From Deuterostichococcus epilithicus (Eukaryota > Chlorophyta > Trebouxiophyceae > Prasiolales > Stichococcaceae), in NCBI GenBank assembly GCA_033439295.1, contig JAVTLE010000008.1, positions 2,046,001-2,110,000 of the forward strand: 64,000 bases of DNA, read 5' to 3'. Both the position numbers and the translations under genes were made by a program. Every line of letters begins with the position of its first letter. Position 1 is the first letter of the stretch. Positions 12,025 through 22,828 of the stretch are shown in pieces. The notes under the pieces are model-generated. The model was not told the origin of the DNA. It saw nothing but the letters and a program-made list of their open reading frames with translations, and searched no databases.

Positions 12025-14072
12025 TCACTTGCCGGCCGCTAGGAGCGACTTGCACTCCTCCACATTGCCCAGAACTTTCTTGAGCTTGGCAGGGTTCAGC
12101 GGAGCGTATCCTGCACATTGACACATCACGCTCACACTTCATAGCAATCACATGAGCTACACCGTCAAAGTGACCTTGACATACAGAAGCAGTGCGTAGG
12201 TCAACAAAGTGGCTTGAGAGGGCCTCACCATTGGCAGCAAAGTGTCTAGCGCACACAAAACAATTCGTGTCAGTATGTCGTTATGAGACTGCACATGACT
12301 TCATTGAGGGCCCATGCCAGGTCTTCTAGCATGAGCGCAAAGCACTAGATAACAATTGACGAGGCCAGTTTGACGACATGTGCATACCCCTGCAGTGCAT
12401 CCACCTGCGGGGCAGACCGACGTTGCCTTAGGCAGATCAGGCGGACGACATTCTAGCTTACCTACCCGGCAGCGGCAACACGAACCATGCAGGGCAGGCA
12501 GTGCTTCTCTGTCCTTGACAAATTTAAAATGCCATGCACCACTCACCACGATGTACATCTTTCGCGCCGCCTGGAAACAACAAAACCTTCTTTCATTGTC
12601 CAAGTCAATTTGCGTGCATGTACGTGCGTGAGAGAGGGAGAGGGCTTGCAACACTTGCGTGCTGCAGAGCAGGTGCGTGCCTGTTTGCGTGCAGAACCGC
12701 CCCGGGCGTACTTGCTGACCCACGCCCCGCCCTCCTTTTTAATCTCCGCAATCACCTGCGGAGCGGAACGCCGTATCTGGGTGGCCTGTGGATTGTCAAC
12801 CATCTGAATAGTTGATGCGTTCCAGCAGTGCCGATCGATGGTGCGAGGAGCTCTGCTCGCAGTAAACCTGATGGACATCGCGTTTTGCTCCAAATTCCAA
12901 GTGAGCAGCACCAGCACCAGCACCAGCACCAGCGCCAGCAAACTTGCCAAGTTGTGCCACTGGCACAAGGGCTGTCGACGGCGGCCAGCTTCGGTGGCTC
13001 GTTCTCCGATGCTGCACACTCGGGTGCATCAGGTGGCGAAAGGACATGCCCAGGGGTGAGCTGAGAGTATCGGGGCTGAGAATGAGAGGCTGACCTTGAC
13101 ACGCTCCGGGTCATATAGGTCCAAGCCGGCAAACTTCTCTACGAGGGCTGCCACTTTGACGGTAGCGCGGCCGTACTCGTCGTCCAGCACGGATACCGGC
13201 ACGCCAGTGGTGATCGCATCTACGCGAAGGGAACGCAACTCCAGTCATGTCAAAAGCATCCATGCCCTTCTGCTGCACTGCTGGGAGAGTAGCGTGTCTG
13301 CACGGGGCATGATGGCTGCAGTGGAGACCTCCAGCACAATTTGCGTGTCCAAGAGCACCGCAGCAAGTCAGACGGCCTGGTTGGCAGTACAGGGGCCAGC
13401 ACCTCCGAGCTGTCCGGACCGCTGCATCTGGGTGCCGTAGTTGCTGCCGTCGCTTTTTGACCGGTCCTTCCTGCAGCACGAGACCTGGCTGTCGATGCCC
13501 TGGAATCAACCCCTTCTCCGAGAAGCCAGACCATGTAGGATAGATTCAACAGCATGTTGTTGCACGGACATATTGATGGTTCGGATCATGCCGCACATCA
13601 GCAGGTTCCGCCGGCAGGCGTCCCCCTCGTCGCCGATCGCGCAGCTGCCCACTGCTGCGCTCTCATTGTCCCAGGTGCCGTAGCGCGCGCTGGCTTCGTC
13701 TGCCCGCAGGCCCAGACCCGCTGTCAGCACTGCGGCGCCCTTTAGCAGCACATGGCGCCGTGTTGATGCAGCTGTGGCAGGCCTGCAACGGGTTCCAGGG
13801 AATTCAAGTGATCTTCAAGTTCCTAACATGTGCTCCACATGTGGAACAGTTCAGAACAGCGATAGGACTGGACTCTGTGCTACAGCGCGCACCGCCGCAT
13901 TCAGTACGTGCGCTAGTGATCACCTGCAGTCTGCGTCCGGCGTGTGCTGCTGGGTGCTGCTGCTTGTACTAGCGGAACATTTACTGGCGCGCGGCGGCCG
14001 GACAGAAGGCCTCCAGGAACGCCTGGCTGTGAGTGGTGTGCATGTGCAGGAACCGGAGAGGGGCGTAGCCAT
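12025..14072 (-). CDS. Psb27-like thylakoid lumen protein with twin-arginine signal
   Basis: Probable photosystem II assembly factor of the Psb27 family, acting in the thylakoid lumen. Exon 1 (ATG at 14072) encodes a Ser/Thr/Arg-rich chloroplast transit peptide. It joins in phase (AG plus G) to an exon at about 13788 that reads TAASTRRHVLLKGAAVLTAG, then ADEASA, a bipartite lumen signal with twin arginine and an A-x-A cleavage site. The mature part starts RYGTWDNESAAVG. Later exons give SNYGTQMQRSG (about 13471-13395), VSVLDDEYGRATVKVAALVE and LDLYDPERVK (about 13220-13096), AEIKKEGGAWVSKYARGG (about 12753), ARKMYIV, HFAANG, and finally APLNPAKLKKVLGNVEECKS before the stop at 12025. The helical-bundle ending resembles Psb27 (WVxxYR, GHY, PxPAKxKxR). 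A small exon between ARKMYIV and HFAANG is needed by phase and was not found. A diverged lumen protein of another family is possible. Confidence 0.65.
12905..12938 (+). repeat. CAGCAC hexamer microsatellite in an intron
   Basis: About five near-perfect copies of a CAGCAC unit lie inside an intron of the Psb27-like gene. Simple sequence, likely length-variable. Confidence 0.8.
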
Positions 14073-14334
14073 CACGATAGCTGCGACTGGGAACGGACTG
14101 TAGATCCACAGGAGCCGGCGCTTGCCGTCCCGGACCTGATAGTGAGGAACGAGCGTATGTTCAGGTATTTCGCTGTGTTGCGATCTCATTGGTTGTTGCT
14201 CGACTAGGTCGTTGGCAGGTCTAATGATAGCTAAGCGTGTCTGGGGAAAGACGTTTGCTTTTGCTTGCCGACCACAAAGCGAGTGCGACGTGTGGTTTGT
14301 CGCGTTTATTAAGCTCTTACGAAAGCTCGCAAGC
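14073..14334. promoter_or_regulatory. Compact divergent promoter region, Psb27-like / PDI
   Basis: Only 262 bases separate the start codons of the Psb27-like gene (-) and PDI (+). It contains an inverted CCAAT box (ATTGG at 14188-14192) and a GACGTGTGG at 14287-14295 that shares the ACGTGT/G core of unfolded-protein-response bZIP sites. The latter is only 40 bases from the PDI ATG, so it could be within the 5' UTR. Regulation is inference. Confidence 0.4.
14287..14295 (+). promoter_or_regulatory. GACGTGTGG, possible ER-stress bZIP site upstream of PDI
   Basis: Contains the GACGTG core of XBP1/bZIP60-type unfolded-protein-response elements. A single 9-base motif near a folding-enzyme gene is suggestive only. 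Confidence 0.3.
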
Positions 14335-17300
14335 ATGCGTCGGCCACGCAGCAGCAAGCTGGCCCTGCTGCTCCTGGCGTGCATGATCGGAGCGGCCTTG
14401 ACGCGGCTGCCAGCGCACGCAGCGGTTGAGGCAGAGCAATTGTCGGAAGAAGAACTTGCCGAGGAGGCGGTTCTGGCAGAGGAGGCTGCAGAAGCAGACC
14501 CGGACGCGCCAGGCGTCGCGGAGGAGCAGGAGGAGGAGCCTGTCGACGAGAAGGATGTCCTGGTTCTAACGGACAGCACCTTCGATAATGCCATAAAGGA
14601 AAACCAATACATTTTGGTGCGGACTCATGTCGATGCAGCACTGGCGTCAGCAGTCTATGAACAAAGCTGAGCAGCGTATGGCGCACGAGATCAGCCTTGA
14701 TCGCAATTTTGCACCGCGCGATACAATGGCCTCCATGCGTGTAGGTGGAGTTCTACGCTCCTTGGTGCGGCCACTGTCAGGTAAGGAACATAGCACGCCT
14801 ACCTGCGCATCTGCATTGTTTCAGCTGGCTCAACCGCTGTGCGCGCTTGCCGTTATGGTGCTTACTCTTCTTTCAACCGCCTCTACAGTCTCTGAAGCCC
14901 GAGTACGCGCGTGCCGCGACAACGCTGAAGGAGCAGGGCTCTGCTGTCGCCCTCGCAAAGGTGCTGCACATGCTGCATGCTGGTTGGCACCCGCCTGCGT
15001 CCCGCCAGCCCAAAGCCCGAACTGCATCAACCATACACATGGTGCGCGCAGGTGGACGCCACAGTCGAGTCGAGCCTGGGCCAAAGATACGCCGTCCAGG
15101 GGTATCCCACTCTCAAGTGGTTCGTTGACGGCGAGCCCCTGGAGTACAATGGCGGCCGCACATCGTGAGTGACGTTGCCTGTTGCCTGTGTGTGTTCCTG
15201 TGTGTTTGTGTGTTAGCCTGTTTGCATGTAATGCGACGAATTGCAGGTAATACGCACCACACGATATTCGGGCCTGCTGCAGCCACGGCAGAGCCTGGCG
15301 GCGGCGCCTGGCGCTGCCAGCCGGTGTCAGCGCCAGTGGCAGCCGGCCGCCGCGTCCTGGGCAAATGCCTGACCCTGTGTGTCATGCGGGTGATGCACAG
15401 GGAGGACATCCTGAAGTGGGTCAAGAAAAAGACGGGGCCGCCGGCGCAGACAGTCAACACCGTCGCTGAATTGGAAAAGGCAACCGCAGAAAGCACAGTA
15501 TATGCGCTGGGCTACTTCGATGCTCTCGAGGTGATCCTCCAAACCCAGCGCAAGCCTCCACAAGCATTGCAGCCGTGTCGTTCCGTGGAGCCTGGTCTCG
15601 TCGCACTGTGAGCTGCCTGCCTGCTCCCCTTGGCATTTGCGGCGCCCAGACGCAGCCGTGATGAAGTCTGCTTGCACTGTCCACTGGTGCGACCAGGAAG
15701 CTCGGGTCGTGCCATGATGTGTGATTCGGGCCGGCGCTCCCCATCCAGTGCTGTGCACAGTGCCTGACAGCTGATGGTGCTCTTTTTCTGCCCTGCTTTG
15801 AGCAGAGCGCCGAGCACGCGGCCTTCGAGGCAGCCGCCCGCGCCACGGACGACGTTGAGTTCGTCCAGACGACCAGCGCCGACGTCGCCAAGGCGGGCGG
15901 CCTGTCGGCGCAGGGCGTCGCCGTGGTCAGCACCTTTGAGGGCGAGCAGCAGAGGGCGCAGTTCTCGGGGCACCTCAAGGAGCGGGAAGCCATCCGGGAG
16001 TTTGTCAAGGCCGAGAAGGTGCGCTCGATCCTAATTGGGCGACGCGATTGCTTGAGGCTCGTGCGGTGCTGGGTTGGATTGGTTCCCCATGCGGCTTGCG
16101 GTTGTGCGCCGCGCCGGGTCGTTGCGTTAGAGGCGAGGATTGTGAGGCAGTGCGCACAGCCTGATTGGCAGTCAGGCGCATGGTGTGAACATTCCTGCAT
16201 TGCCCTGCAGCGATGGCTGTTCGCAGGGACTACAGCACCAGGTGCACCTGCCCGAGACACGTCCATGATCACAAACCGAACCACGCCAAATTTACAAAAG
16301 CTGTTGTGTGCTGCAGGTGCCACCGTATGTGGTGTTCACAGAGGAGAACCAGGACATCATTTTCAACTCCGGCATCCCTGTGAATGTGCGCGCCGCCATT
16401 CGCCCACTCCCATCAATGCGCTCTTTGTAGACCTGGCAGTTGCTGTGCAGCACACTGTTTTGTGGCACATGGTTGGCAGCTGAGCGCTGTTGGAAATGTT
16501 CGGATGAGGAAGCACAAGCAAGCTACCTAGCGCCGTGCCGCTCAGCCAACACAGAGTCGATGGAAGTTGTTGGCGACTAGACGGCTGCAAGCAAGTGGAC
16601 AAGATCGAGGCGCCTCTGGTTCCAGGCTTGAGAGCGTCACTGCACTCATCCTGCACGCAGATCATCATGGTCGGCAGCGCGGAGCAGCTGAAGAAGGGCT
16701 CGACCCTGACAAAGGCGGCACTCGCGGCACACGCTAAGGTCAAGGGAAAAGTAATCTTCGTGATGGCGGACCGCGCCGGCGAGGCCGCCGAGCCCATCGT
16801 CGAGTTCTTCGGGCTGCCGCGGGAATCGGAGGAGCCGCAGGCAAGCCCCTCAGCTGATCCGCCTACTCTCCTCTAGCTGACCCGCCCGCTCCTGTGCAGT
16901 TGACCCCGTCAAATAGGCCTGCTCGGGCAGCTGCACCTGCCAACGAGGCCAGCGGTCAGTTTGCTAGTCGAGGGGACTGGCGGCGGTGGCACTTGCACTG
17001 CTGGCAGCATGCCGAGCCTGACGTGCGGGACGCAGCGGACCAGCACTGTGGCGTTCAGCCGCTGCCGACTGTGCAACAGAGATTTTTCTCCATCAAGACG
17101 CCGCAGCTTCAACCCAGGGGCACGGGTTCGACGAAGCGGCCGCGGCGTCAGTCACGGTTCCGTGAGGCGGGCAGCGACATCTCTGATCGGCTGGACACTG
17201 TCGGAAAAGCCCCCCCCAAATATTGTCTCCACATATCATTCACTGGCGGCACTGGTGCACAACAGGTGGTGGGCTTCCACATGGAGACCAGCCTCAAGTA

Positions 17301-19560
17301 CCTGTTCAAGCAGCCCTTCAGCGAGGACGCGCTGGTGGCCTTTGCGGAGGCCCTGCGGGACGGCACCGTCGAGCCCGACTACAAGTCGGACCCGGTGCCC
17401 ACCGGCGACGACGCCAAAGACGGCGAGGTGACACACTCGGGTTACAGTTGTCAAGGATTGGCTGTTGGAGCTGCGGCTGTGCAGCTCTGCCTGCCCGGCT
17501 GCATCAAGGGGGCGGCATTATGTGGCTTTGCGTCTGGAGTCAATGCGGCTGCAGCAAGCGCACCTGTGCGGGATACCGGCTGAAGCTAAGCTGTGGCGCC
17601 GCTTTGGTTTCAACAGGTGGTCGTCGTGGTCGGCAAGAATTTTGACGAGGTGAGCCGCATGACCTCCCGGATGGTGCTTCCCCACTGCCGCAGCCTCTGC
17701 ACACTGCACTGTCAAGTTGTGAGAGCACTGCCGTGCATCACTCGTGCCGCGTGAACCTCATGCACATGTCGATGCACCAGGTGGTGCTGGACGAGAAGAA
17801 GGATGTGCTGCTGGAGGCATATGCCCCCTGGTGCGGCCCAGTACTTCTTTTGCTTGGACCGCTGCGACCCGGCTTGCCGCCACAGCCCGGGACTCCTGTC
17901 GTGAACCCTTCGTGCATGTCTCCGTGCCCACATCCTCCAAGAGCGCGCGCCTGCTGCTGCTAGCACGGTGTCGCACACGAGGACGCTGCGCAGGCACCAA
18001 CACATGCACAGGGTCTGACGCATTGCTGCATTTGTCCTGTGCAGGTGCGGCCACTGCAAGCAGGTGCGCCGGCTGGATGGTGTCCGCCCCACCTGCACGG
18101 CTGACTGCCTGACCAGCTGTTGCAGTGGTGCATGGCCCGCTGCTGAGCAGCAGCTGGGAGCGGGCAGCAGATTGGTGACGGGGGCTTATTATTTTCGCTT
18201 GCAGCTGGCGCCGACATACAAGAAGCTGGCAAAGCGCTTCAAGGACGTCGACTCTGTCGTCATTGCAAAGGTGCACCGAGCCGCCTTGCACAATGCATGC
18301 CTAAGGCACAAACCCCACAGCATGCTGTTGATTCGTCAAGCGGCAGCCTGCCCGTCACTCATCGCGGTCGTCAAGCGACAGCCTGCCGGTCATCCATCGC
18401 TCGTCTGCGCATCCTTGCAACTGCCGCCCTTCCTTGACCTGGGCACCTTCGCTTTCCCACACCCGCTGCGCAACTCGTGCCTGATCAGGCTGACGGAAGC
18501 TGGGCACCCTGTGCAGATTGACGGCACGACCAACGAGCATGGAAGGATAAAGGTGGAGGGTTTCCCCACAATTATGCTCTTCCCGGCCGGCAAGGACAAG
18601 ACGCCAATCACCTACGAGGACGGCCGCACCCTGAAGGTGCGCTGTCCCTGAAGGTTTCCCCGGTCTGCACAGGGACGCACCTCAGTTCCAATCGTTCCTG
18701 CTGCCGCGTGGCCTTCAAGGCTGGCAACGCGCGCGTTCAGGCTTTGACTGCTGGATCCCTACACAGCAGCAGCTGGTGATAGGTCACCAGCTCAGACACC
18801 GTATATGTTGAGGCAAAGCTGCGGGAGCATGCTGAAACCGGGCACCTGTAGCCTGCCGACCATGCGCCTGTCGGCTCGCTGTGCAGGAGCTCACGAAGTT
18901 CGTCAAGAAGTCTGCGAAAATTTCCTTCACGCTGCCAATGAAGCAGAAGGAGGAGGAGGAAGCCGAGGACAAGGTGTGTGCCCTGCCCTGACCTGATGCA
19001 CCCTGACACCACCGCCCTGACAGAGCAGTGTGGACGCTGCAGTCTTGCAATGCAGTTTCCTCTTGTAGGGGGTGCGCCACTTGCTCCAAGGACTTGACAT
19101 CTGCTGCCCACACCTTCCCCAGGCCACGTGCCCACCAGTCTGCCGGCTCACATACTGCGAACGGGCGCCACGGAAGCTCGATGCAAGTCTTGAAGGCAAC
19201 TGTTAACCCATTAACTTGTCGTCATGCCGTGTGCTGCTGTCGGACGAGCAGGCCAGAAGGCGGCGGAGGCAGCAGCAGAGGAGGCTCTCGAGATTGGACG
19301 TATGGTCACTTTGTGCACGGCCGCAGCCGTCCAGAGATCATGACAACTGTCTGCAGGCGGACGAGGAGGCGCAGAAGGCGGCGGAGGCGGCGGAGGAGGA
19401 GGCAGCGGAATCTGAGGAGGGCGGCCCCGATGACATGGACGGCATCGAGCTCGGCGGCGAGGATATGGCGGAGATGGGGGAGGACGGCATCGACATCGGC
19501 GACGTCGATGCTGATGAGGATGCCAATGCGGAGGACGGGCACGAGGCAGACGAGTTGTGA
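14335..19560 (+). CDS. PDI: Protein disulfide isomerase, two thioredoxin active sites, ER-retained
   Basis: Oxidoreductase and chaperone that makes and reshuffles disulfide bonds in the ER lumen. ATG 14335 opens a signal peptide ([20 protein letters not shown]), followed by an acidic stretch. The first thioredoxin site, [12 protein letters not shown], is on a 36-base exon (14745-14780). Then come [30 protein letters not shown], the b and b' domains (exons at about 15403-15530, 15806-16018, 16318-16380, 16662-16840, 17267-17428), VGKNFDE (a 33-base exon at 17617-17649), and the second site, APW joined across an intron to CGHCKQ on a 19-base exon (18045-18063). [17 protein letters not shown] follows, then a Lys/Glu-rich tail and a very acidic last exon ending HEADEL. 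A final ADEL is an unusual retention signal compared with KDEL or HDEL. The exon order a-b-b'-a' is complete. A GCAAGC donor follows the exon ending at 16840. An intron copy of the last exon lies at 19241. Confidence 0.92.
19241..19295 (+). repeat. Decayed intronic copy of the last PDI exon start
   Basis: Bases 19241-19295 resemble 19358-19412, the beginning of the last PDI exon ([15 protein letters not shown]): both read CGGACGAG, then AGAAGGCGGCGGAGGC. The copy lacks one base after GGCC, which breaks the frame, and has lost the CAG of the acceptor. Offset 117 bases, upstream of the real exon. Confidence 0.7.
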
Positions 19561-20257
19561 GTGGTCACGAGCCGGCGGCTCGGCACTGGTGCTTTGAAAC
19601 CTCGGGGTCTTTTGGTCAGAGAACTAGAGCTCAGACTGCGGTGCCTTTCACTCTCGAGGCCCCTGCATCGCCAATTCACACCTTGAATCTCTTGTCATTG
19701 AAACCCTAGTATTGATGCATTGACGCCAGAACCGCTCTGACTCAGAAGACCGCAGATGGCAGATGCAGGTGTTGCTGCCAGCATCAGCGGCATTCGCAGC
19801 AGCAGTGCATCTCTCTCGCGAAGCCAGACTTGTTTCGCAATCAAGGAGGCGTCGTCGCCGTTTCAATAAAGGAAGGGTCGTCTGCAAGGAATCGAGAATG
19901 CAGAATGTTGCTGAGATCTGAGATGTCACCACATGACTAAGCAGCTGATGACAACAGCACAAGCTACGAAGACATCAACACAAATTACGATTTGATTGGC
20001 AGTCCGACCGTTCGCATCCTTCGGATCATCTCCCGTGCAAGTGTTGCGCCTCGTCTCACTGCCTTGCTTTTGCATACGTGACTCTATCTGGTCTGACGTC
20101 AGCCATTCGACACACTCTTGCAACAAAATCGCCAGCTGCTCTCAATTCCTCTGATCGGTGTCGCCTCAGTATCGAAATTTCTCTGCGCCTTCACGCGCGG
20201 GTGTCAATCGTGAAAGCTGCCCCATCCTGCTACTGACGCTGGCGCGGTGACTGCAGC
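19561..20257. other. Intergenic region after PDI
   Basis: About 0.7 kb without a recognisable gene. AATAAA occurs at 19865-19870, about 300 bases after the PDI stop, but green algae normally use TGTAA, which I do not find here. The right part should contain the promoter of the hydroxybutyrate dehydrogenase gene. Confidence 0.5.
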
Positions 20258-22278
20258 ATGGCTGCGAGGGCTCTCGCTGGGAAGTCCGCTCTCATCACAG
20301 GTGATCTGAGGGACGGGAAACAGGACGGGAAACAGGCATTCAGGCATCCAGATGTCGTCGTATCTGATTCATTGCTGTATGCTGCTGTATGCTAGCGCCA
20401 ATGTCAGTGCTGCCAGATGCGGACTGCGATCAATGCCGCCAATGTCCACAATCATGCTTGCGTGCATGGCGTTGCAGGTTCGGTCTCGCCCCAGGGGCTG
20501 GGCTATGGCATCCTGCGGGCGCTCGCAGCGTCCGGCGCCAATGTTGGCATGCACGGCATCGCGCCGGCCGGCGAGCTGGAGCACCATACACGGGCCATTC
20601 AGGACGAGTTCGGCGTCGAGGTCGGTCAACCTTCAACACCCAAACATGCTCTGCAGGACGCGAATAGACCCTGTGTGTACATGCCCACACAGCACATGCG
20701 CGGCGCCACCTGCTGCCCAGCCCTTGGGGTGGTCCGTCCTCAGCATCAAGCTGTGCACCTCGGTGCGCACGCAGGTCGCCTTCAGCGACGCCGACCTGCG
20801 GAAGCCGGCGGCCATCAGGTGCCCTACCCCCTCCGTATGCCCTTCTTGCACTGCAGACCTGTACTGCCCCAACCTCTTGCGAGCCGGCCTGCGACAGCTC
20901 CGCGCAGCCATTTAGCCCCGGGAGGCGTCCGCACAGACCCCCGCGCCCCGAGGGCTTGGTGCGCGCTCGCCGCCGCTGCTGCATGGGAACCTCTGAACCC
21001 CTGTCGCCTGGCGGGTGCAGGGACATGATGCGTAGCATGCACGAACGTTTTGGCGGCGTGGACATCCTGGTCAACAACGCCGGCATCCAGCACGTGGCGC
21101 CCGTGCATGAGTTTCCTGAGGACAAGTGGTGCGAGGCTGCAACAGCTCTCACTAGCAATGTCACTGCTGACACGAACCAACAGCGCCGCCGCCGCTGCGT
21201 CCATGTTCAGACAGCGCTGCCTTTGATGAGGCGCCCATGAAGCTTCGCCGCTGGATTTCGCAGCACGCCGGCTTCTGTTGCCGCACTGCCCTCAGCGCAG
21301 CACGGCCAAGTGCCTGCCGGATGACTCTGTGCAGTCCCTTGATCTGCTCATTCGCTGCTGCTCAACTGGGGGTGTGCGGCCGTCTGCCAGGGACGACATT
21401 ATCTCGGTGTGCCTGTCGAGCGCCTTCCATGCGACAAAGGCGGCTTTGCCGTACATGCTGGAGCAGAAGTGGGGCCGCATCATCAACACTGGTGCGGTTT
21501 CTAGACCCTCTAAGCGAGTGGCCTCTGCCGGCGATAGCATGCCCTGGACATGGAATTTGGAAACTGCACAGCCAGTGCCAAAGACAACCTAAAAGTGCAT
21601 TGGGAGTCGATGGGTGGCCGGCAGCCGATCACACATGATGCTGCCGGCTGCAGGGTCGATGCACTCGCTGGTGGCGTCGCCCTACAAGAGCGCATACAAT
21701 GCGGCAAAGCACGGTGCGCTCAGACCCCTGCTGCCATGCTTTTCCTCTGCTCCCACATTGCAGGTGCCTGCGGTGTGACAGCAACCAACCTGATGGCTTG
21801 CCGATCTCACTTGTACATGGGTATTGCTCCTGTCAGCAGACGCATGACTGCGCCACAGGTATCGCGGGGTTCACGAAGACCGTCGCGCTGGAGACGGCCC
21901 GCGGCGGCAACGTCACCTGCAACGCCATCTGCCCAGGGTACATGCTAACGGCGCTCGTGCAGAACCAGCTGGAGGCCACCGCCAAGATCCGCGGCATCAC
22001 GAAGGTGCGCCTGCCGCATGCTGCTTGTGTGCGGAGCTGTGATGAGGCCTTGACCGTTTGGCATCAAAGAAGTGTGAAGTGGCCAGCGGTCTTCAAAGCG
22101 TCGCATGTGTCACTTGCAGGAAGAAGTCGTGGAGCAGGTCCTGCTGGCGGACCAGCCGACCAAGGAGTTTGTGGATGTAGACGATGTCGGAGCGTTTGTG
22201 GTCTTCCTCTGCAGCGACGCCGCGCGATCCATGACCGGGTCATGTCTCTCAATGGATGGCGGCTGGACGGCGCGATGA
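20258..22278 (+). CDS. BDH: D-3-hydroxybutyrate dehydrogenase (short-chain dehydrogenase)
   Basis: NAD-dependent enzyme interconverting 3-hydroxybutyrate and acetoacetate. Exon 1 (MAARALAGKSALITG) joins in phase 1 to an exon reading SVSPQGLGYGILRALAASGA, together the TGxxxGxG cofactor motif. Later exons give FGGVDILVNNAGIQHVAPVH (NNAG), FHATKAALPYMLEQKWGRII, GSMHSLVASPYKSAYNAAKH (catalytic Ser, Tyr-x3-Lys), KTVALETARGGNVTCNAICP (then GYMLTALV), and QVLLADQPTKEFVDVDDVGA, ending SMDGGWTAR and stop. The SMHSLVASPYKSAY and LLADQPTK blocks are typical of the bacterial-type 3-hydroxybutyrate dehydrogenases rather than of generic SDRs. No obvious transit peptide. A 12-base tandem repeat lies in intron 1 (20311-20334). 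The neighbour SDR on the other strand is convergent and not close in sequence. Confidence 0.85.
20311..20334 (+). repeat. Two tandem 12-base copies in intron 1 of the BDH gene
   Basis: The unit GGACGGGAAACA is repeated exactly twice head to tail at 20311-20322 and 20323-20334. Confidence 0.85.
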
Positions 22279-22828
22279 CTGGTTGCGGGCTCATTGACTG
22301 CGGCATCGTTGCAAGCAGAGCAGGAGTGCACTTGTGATAGCTGGCATTGCAAGGCGCGAGCAGCATCAAATATGTATAGTGGGCTTCTATGCGGGAGTGA
22401 TAAGAGATGCCACGACCAGCTGGAACTTTGTAATTCTGTTTACGCGCCACTGTCTTGCAGGCAGGAAGCTGTACACACAAACGACACAGAGAACCCACAA
22501 CTTCGCAAGCTTCGGCCAGCAGGATGCTCGCACTCGCCTCCACTGGCAAGCCTGCAATGAGGTGCCAATGAGACACCAGAGAATTGTCCAGCCCCTAAAG
22601 GGAGCGCTCCCAAACTTTGAGTTGGCAATACCAACGCTGCTCAATCTGAGCTGCACAAAACTTTGTACAATGCTTCCAAATGACGGCATGTGCTTCAGTC
22701 GCTGGCCATCAGGCGCTTCAGTCGTGGTGGATGATGTCTGCACGCACACCAACGACGGAAGGTCAGCAACAGCCATGTCTTTCAGGCTGACGCAAACTTG
22801 CAGGGGCACTAGTGAGAGCGAGCACAGT
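22279..22828. other. Convergent intergenic region between the two SDR genes
   Basis: About 0.55 kb at relatively low GC with no recognised gene. It has a TGTAA for the + strand gene at 22429-22433. Confidence 0.5.
22429..22433 (+). terminator. Candidate TGTAA polyadenylation signal (BDH gene)
   Basis: About 150 bases after the stop at 22278 on the coding strand, a usual distance in chlorophyte transcripts. Confidence 0.4.
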
